Assembly: GCA_900544535.1 (NCBI GenBank)
Contig: UQVH01000003.1
Coordinates: 62,001-126,000, forward strand
DNA length: 64,000 nt
Origin: an uncultured Bacteroidales bacterium
GTDB lineage: Bacteria; Bacteroidota; Bacteroidia; Bacteroidales; Muribaculaceae
Direction of reading: 5' to 3'
Made by a program: the position numbers and the translations under genes
Part shown: positions 61,015 through 64,000 of the stretch, one piece after another
How positions within the stretch are numbered: the first letter of the stretch is position 1
Layout: each line of letters begins with the position of its first letter
Notes under the pieces: generated by a model
Seen by the model: only the letters and a program-made list of their open reading frames with translations
The model's database searches: none
What the model was told of the DNA's origin: nothing

Positions 61015-63009
61015 TTAGTCCTTAAGGCGTTTTGCCTTCATGGAATCCCAGATCAGATAGATGATCAGGAGAGCATAGACTGCAAGACCGGCCCATTGGG
61101 TTGTAATTGCGCTCAAAGGGCTTGTATATTCAAAACCGAGGAAGCGGGTCAGCGCCGCGAAGACTCCGAAGAGCGCGCCGCCGGCGATGAGGCCCGAAGA
61201 GATCAGGGTCCCGCGGTCGCGGCGTGCGTCATTGATAGCCTTGTCAGTCGAACGGCTGCCGACAAACCAGGCAATGGCTCCTCCGACAAGCAACGGAGTA
61301 TTGAGCTGCAAGGGGATGAACATGCCGAGGCAGAATGCCAGGGCCGGAACGCCGAGCCAGTTGAGGATGAGCGCGAGGATTGCTCCCGTCATGTAGAGAA
61401 TCCAGGGAGTGTCGCCGCCCATCATGAGGGGTTCGATCACTTTTGCCATTGCGTTGGCCTGCGGTGCGATAAGGGCATTTTCGCCGGTAAATCCGTAGAC
61501 CTGATTGAGCAGCAAAATGACACCTCCGACTGTTGCGGCGGAGACGAGTGTGCCGAGGAACTTCCAGCTTTCCTGTTTGCGGGGAGTGGAGCCGAGCCAG
61601 TAGCCGACTTTAAGGTCGGTGACAAAGCCTCCGGCCATTGAAAGGGCTGTGCAGACCACACCTCCGATGACCATCGAGGCCACGATGCCCGAAGATCCGC
61701 TCAGGCCGATGGCGACGAAGATTGCCGATGCCACGATGAGTGTCATCAGTGTCATTCCCGACACGGGGTTTGAACCTACGATAGCGATTGCGTTGGCAGC
61801 GACGGTCGTGAAAAGGAATGCGATTGCTGTCACTACGAGCCATGCGATAAATGCCTGCCAGAAAGTATGGATGACGCCGAACCAGAAGAACAGAAGCACG
61901 GCAACGAGTGCGATTGCGATAAAAAATACCACATGCTTCATGGAAATGTCGGTCTGCCAGCGCACGGTCTTACCTTCGGTGCTGTTGCCCTTGAGTTCGC
62001 GTGACGCGAGACCTACGGCTCCGCGGATTATAGACCATGATTTGACAATACCGATGATTCCTGCCATGGCGATACCTCCGATGCCGATCATTCGTGCATG
62101 GTCGGCAAAAATGGCTTCGGGGGCCATAGCCGCGATTTCAGGAGTGCCGTAAGTGCCGAGCAACGGGATCAGAATCCACCATACGAAAATCGAACCGGCG
62201 AAGATGATGAACGCATAGTTCAGACCGATGATGTAACCCAGACCAAGTACTGCCGCACCGGTATTGCAGCTGAGCACAAGTTTGGTTTTCTCTGCAAGAG
62301 TCTGTCCCCATTCCGTGATATGGGTGTTGAGCACTCCGGCCCACCAGCCGAACGTCTCGACCACATAGTCGTAGATACCGCCGATCAGCGATGCGAGGAC
62401 CAGTGTCCGCGCCTGTCCGCTGTTGCCAGCAGAACTTTTGCCGAGGCCGCTTGCAAGCACCTGGGTTGTGGCTGTCGCTTCAGGGAAGGGGTATTTCCCG
62501 TGCATATCCTTCACGAAGTACTTGCGGAAAGGAATGAAGAAGAGTATTCCTAAAATACCACCCAAGAGCGAACTCAGGAAAATCTGTAAGAAGTTTACGG
62601 TGATTTCGGGGTATTTGGCCTGAAGAATGTAGAGGGCTGGTAGGGTGAAAATCGCACCTGCGACAATCACACCCGAACATGCTCCGATGCTCTGGATGAT
62701 GATGTTCTGACCTAAGGGATTGTCTTTCTTGAGTGCGCCTGAGAGTCCGACGGCGATGATGGCAATCGGAATTGCGGCTTCAAAGACCTGACCTACTTTC
62801 AGACCGAGGTAAGCGGCCGCGGCGCTGAATATCACAGCCAAAAGCAGACCCATCCCGACGGAATAGGGGGTGACTTCGGGATAGTCACGGGCAGGGTGCA
62901 TGATAGGCCGGTAGCCTTCATCTTCCGCAAGTTCGCGGAACGCATTTTCAGGAAGTTCCACCGGATCGGCATCCTGATAGATTTCCTTTGGATTTTCGTT
63001 GGTTTTCAT
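61015..63009 (-). CDS. OPT family oligopeptide transporter
   Basis: A 664-residue protein with about sixteen helices, typical of bacterial OPT/YSL transporters that take up peptides or metal chelates: TPYSVGMGLLLAVIFSAAAAYLGLKVGQVFEAAIPIAI, KYPFPEATATTQVL, LIGGIYDYVVETFGWW and VGSNPVSGMTLMTLIVA. It begins 20 bases after the lysA stop and precedes the MATE gene by 23 bases, so the three form a tight minus-strand set. Confidence 0.92.
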   Translation of the reverse strand: MKTNENPKEIYQDADPVELPENAFRELAEDEGYRPIMHPARDYPEVTPYSVGMGLLLAVIFSAAAAYLGLKVGQVFEAAIPIAIIAVGLSGALKKDNPLGQNIIIQSIGACSGVIVAGAIFTLPALYILQAKYPEITVNFLQIFLSSLLGGILGILFFIPFRKYFVKDMHGKYPFPEATATTQVLASGLGKSSAGNSGQARTLVLASLIGGIYDYVVETFGWWAGVLNTHITEWGQTLAEKTKLVLSCNTGAAVLGLGYIIGLNYAFIIFAGSIFVWWILIPLLGTYGTPEIAAMAPEAIFADHARMIGIGGIAMAGIIGIVKSWSIIRGAVGLASRELKGNSTEGKTVRWQTDISMKHVVFFIAIALVAVLLFFWFGVIHTFWQAFIAWLVVTAIAFLFTTVAANAIAIVGSNPVSGMTLMTLIVASAIFVAIGLSGSSGIVASMVIGGVVCTALSMAGGFVTDLKVGYWLGSTPRKQESWKFLGTLVSAATVGGVILLLNQVYGFTGENALIAPQANAMAKVIEPLMMGGDTPWILYMTGAILALILNWLGVPALAFCLGMFIPLQLNTPLLVGGAIAWFVGSRSTDKAINDARRDRGTLISSGLIAGGALFGVFAALTRFLGFEYTSPLSAITTQWAGLAVYALLIIYLIWDSMKAKRLKD

Positions 63010-63029
63010 TGTTGTTTTTCAGGGGTGAT

Positions 63030-64000
63030 TTAAGAGAAGTAAGAGTGGGGGAACGGCCTGCAATTATAGCGCGAGGCCATAATCTCTCCGTAAGCGCCGG
63101 CAGAGCGCAGAGCGAGCATATCGCCGCGTCGGACTTCCGGTAGCGTCTCGCTTTCGCCGAAGCGATCGGAGGATTCGCAGATCGGGCCGACAACGTCGTA
63201 GTGATGCAGTTCGCCGTTGGGGTTGGATATGTTTTCGATTTTGTGGTGGGCGCTGTAAAGGGCGGGACGGATCAGGTCGCTCATTCCGGCATCGACAATG
63301 GCGAAGCGTTTGGTTGTACCCTGCTTGACGTAAAGGACACGGGTGATCAGAGATCCGCACTGGGCCACAATCGAGCGTCCGAGTTCGAAATGAAGCTCCT
63401 GATCGGGGCGCAGACGCAGATGGTTGTGGAAGGTGGTGAAATAAGCCTCGAAATCCGGAATCGGGTGGCGTTCGGGATGTGCGTAGTCGATGCCGAGGCC
63501 GCCCCCAACGTTGATAAGGCTGAATTTCACGCCTTTTTGCTCGTATTCGTCCTGGAGACGGTTGATTGTCTCGCAGAGCATTACGAAAGGCTCGGTTTCT
63601 GTGATCTGTGAACCGATGTGGAAATGGAGTCCGCGCAGTTCGATTGCGGGCAGGCTTCCGGCAAGGGTCACGATGGATTCGAGTTGCTCAAGATTGATGC
63701 CGAATTTATTTTCGGCAAGACCGGTAGTGATGTAGGCGTGGGTGTGAGCGTCGATATTGGGGTTTACACGGATGGCGACGCGGGCTGTCTTACCCATCTC
63801 GGTTGCGATTTCGCTGATCACCCGGAGTTCCGGTTCTGACTCGACGTTGAAACATTCGATGTCCGCCTCAAGCGCCGTGCGGATTTCTGCATCGCTCTTG
63901 CCAACTCCGGCGAAGACTATGCGGTCGCCGCGGAAGCCGGCCTCAAGCGCAGCCTCGATTTCCCATCCGCTGACGCAGTCTACACCGAAACCTGCGGCCT
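63030..64000 (-). CDS. lysA: Diaminopimelate decarboxylase, cut by the window edge
   Basis: This PLP enzyme decarboxylates meso-diaminopimelate to lysine. The reading frame runs to the right edge, so the N-terminus with the PLP lysine is missing; a GTG at 63821 is internal. Visible: AAGFGVDCVSGWEIEAAL, IVFAGVGKSDAEI, ECFNVESEPEL, RVNPNIDAHTHAYITTGLAENKFG, LHFHIGSQI, VGGGLGIDY, ELGRSIVA and the catalytic cysteine in GPICESSD. The C-terminus is normal. Confidence 0.94.
   Translation of the reverse strand, partial: AAGFGVDCVSGWEIEAALEAGFRGDRIVFAGVGKSDAEIRTALEADIECFNVESEPELRVISEIATEMGKTARVAIRVNPNIDAHTHAYITTGLAENKFGINLEQLESIVTLAGSLPAIELRGLHFHIGSQITETEPFVMLCETINRLQDEYEQKGVKFSLINVGGGLGIDYAHPERHPIPDFEAYFTTFHNHLRLRPDQELHFELGRSIVAQCGSLITRVLYVKQGTTKRFAIVDAGMSDLIRPALYSAHHKIENISNPNGELHHYDVVGPICESSDRFGESETLPEVRRGDMLALRSAGAYGEIMASRYNCRPFPHSYFS

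Noticed and set aside
1..64000. CRISPR array, rRNA operon, prophage or intact insertion sequence
   Set aside because: No regularly spaced direct repeats of 25-40 bases, no rRNA-like sequence, and no transposase, integrase or phage structural genes were seen.

Overview
The window looks like a chromosomal segment of an anaerobic gut Bacteroidales bacterium, most likely of the Muribaculaceae (S24-7) type. Evidence: many genes are preceded by the Bacteroidetes promoter (TTTG or TTG, about 20 bases, then TAnnTTTG); there is a type V (FimA/Mfa1-type) pilus locus with lipoprotein subunits, DUF3575 and DUF3868 proteins and a very large tip-type subunit; there is a DUF5686 outer-membrane protein and a class III fructose bisphosphatase; and metabolism is strictly anaerobic (pyruvate:ferredoxin oxidoreductase, class III ribonucleotide reductase, NfnAB). 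The family-level placement is inference; the order-level placement is well supported.

Layout. 1-5,000: the end of a flippase-like membrane gene, a tRNA-Glu, rsfS, ftsH and a conserved-looking hypothetical. 5,000-13,060 (minus strand): an oxalate block, formyl-CoA:oxalate CoA-transferase (frc), oxalyl-CoA decarboxylase (oxc), an AEC-family transporter and pyruvate:ferredoxin oxidoreductase, with the same frc-oxc-AEC gene content as E. coli yfdW-yfdU-yfdV. 13,200-15,800: a split two-gene chromate transporter and folC. 15,800-23,100: a patchy accessory region with two AT-rich lipoprotein genes, an HD phosphohydrolase, a 9-bp G-rich minisatellite, a CYTH protein, a DUF5686 protein, a MITE-like inverted repeat, a gene remnant and an AT-rich orphan nuclease-like gene. 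23,100-32,600: dnaK, asnA, a threonylcarbamoyl-AMP synthase, a polyprenyl glycosylphosphotransferase, a ClC channel and fbp.

32,700-39,600 (plus strand) is the most interesting metabolic block: kduD, an orphan PTS EIIC (galactitol family), kduI with an N-terminal signal peptide, nfnA, nfnB and kdgK. Together they suggest a pathway for unsaturated uronates (from polysaccharide lyase products) in which isomerisation occurs in the periplasm, the product enters through an EIIC protein working without a phosphotransferase system, and KduD and KdgK finish the route to KDPG inside the cell.

39,700-50,200 (minus strand) is a complete type V pilus operon: DUF3575, DUF3868/OmpA-like, major fimbrillin, FimB/Mfa2 anchor, an accessory fimbrillin and an 1128-residue tip-type subunit. 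50,200-64,000 is mostly core: a Dabb protein, a HAD hydrolase, nrdD-nrdG, an MlaEF-type ABC transporter, hisS, nfo, an SLC45-like MFS transporter, and a minus-strand block lysA (cut by the window edge), OPT transporter, MATE exporter. No rRNA, CRISPR array, intact insertion sequence or prophage was seen.
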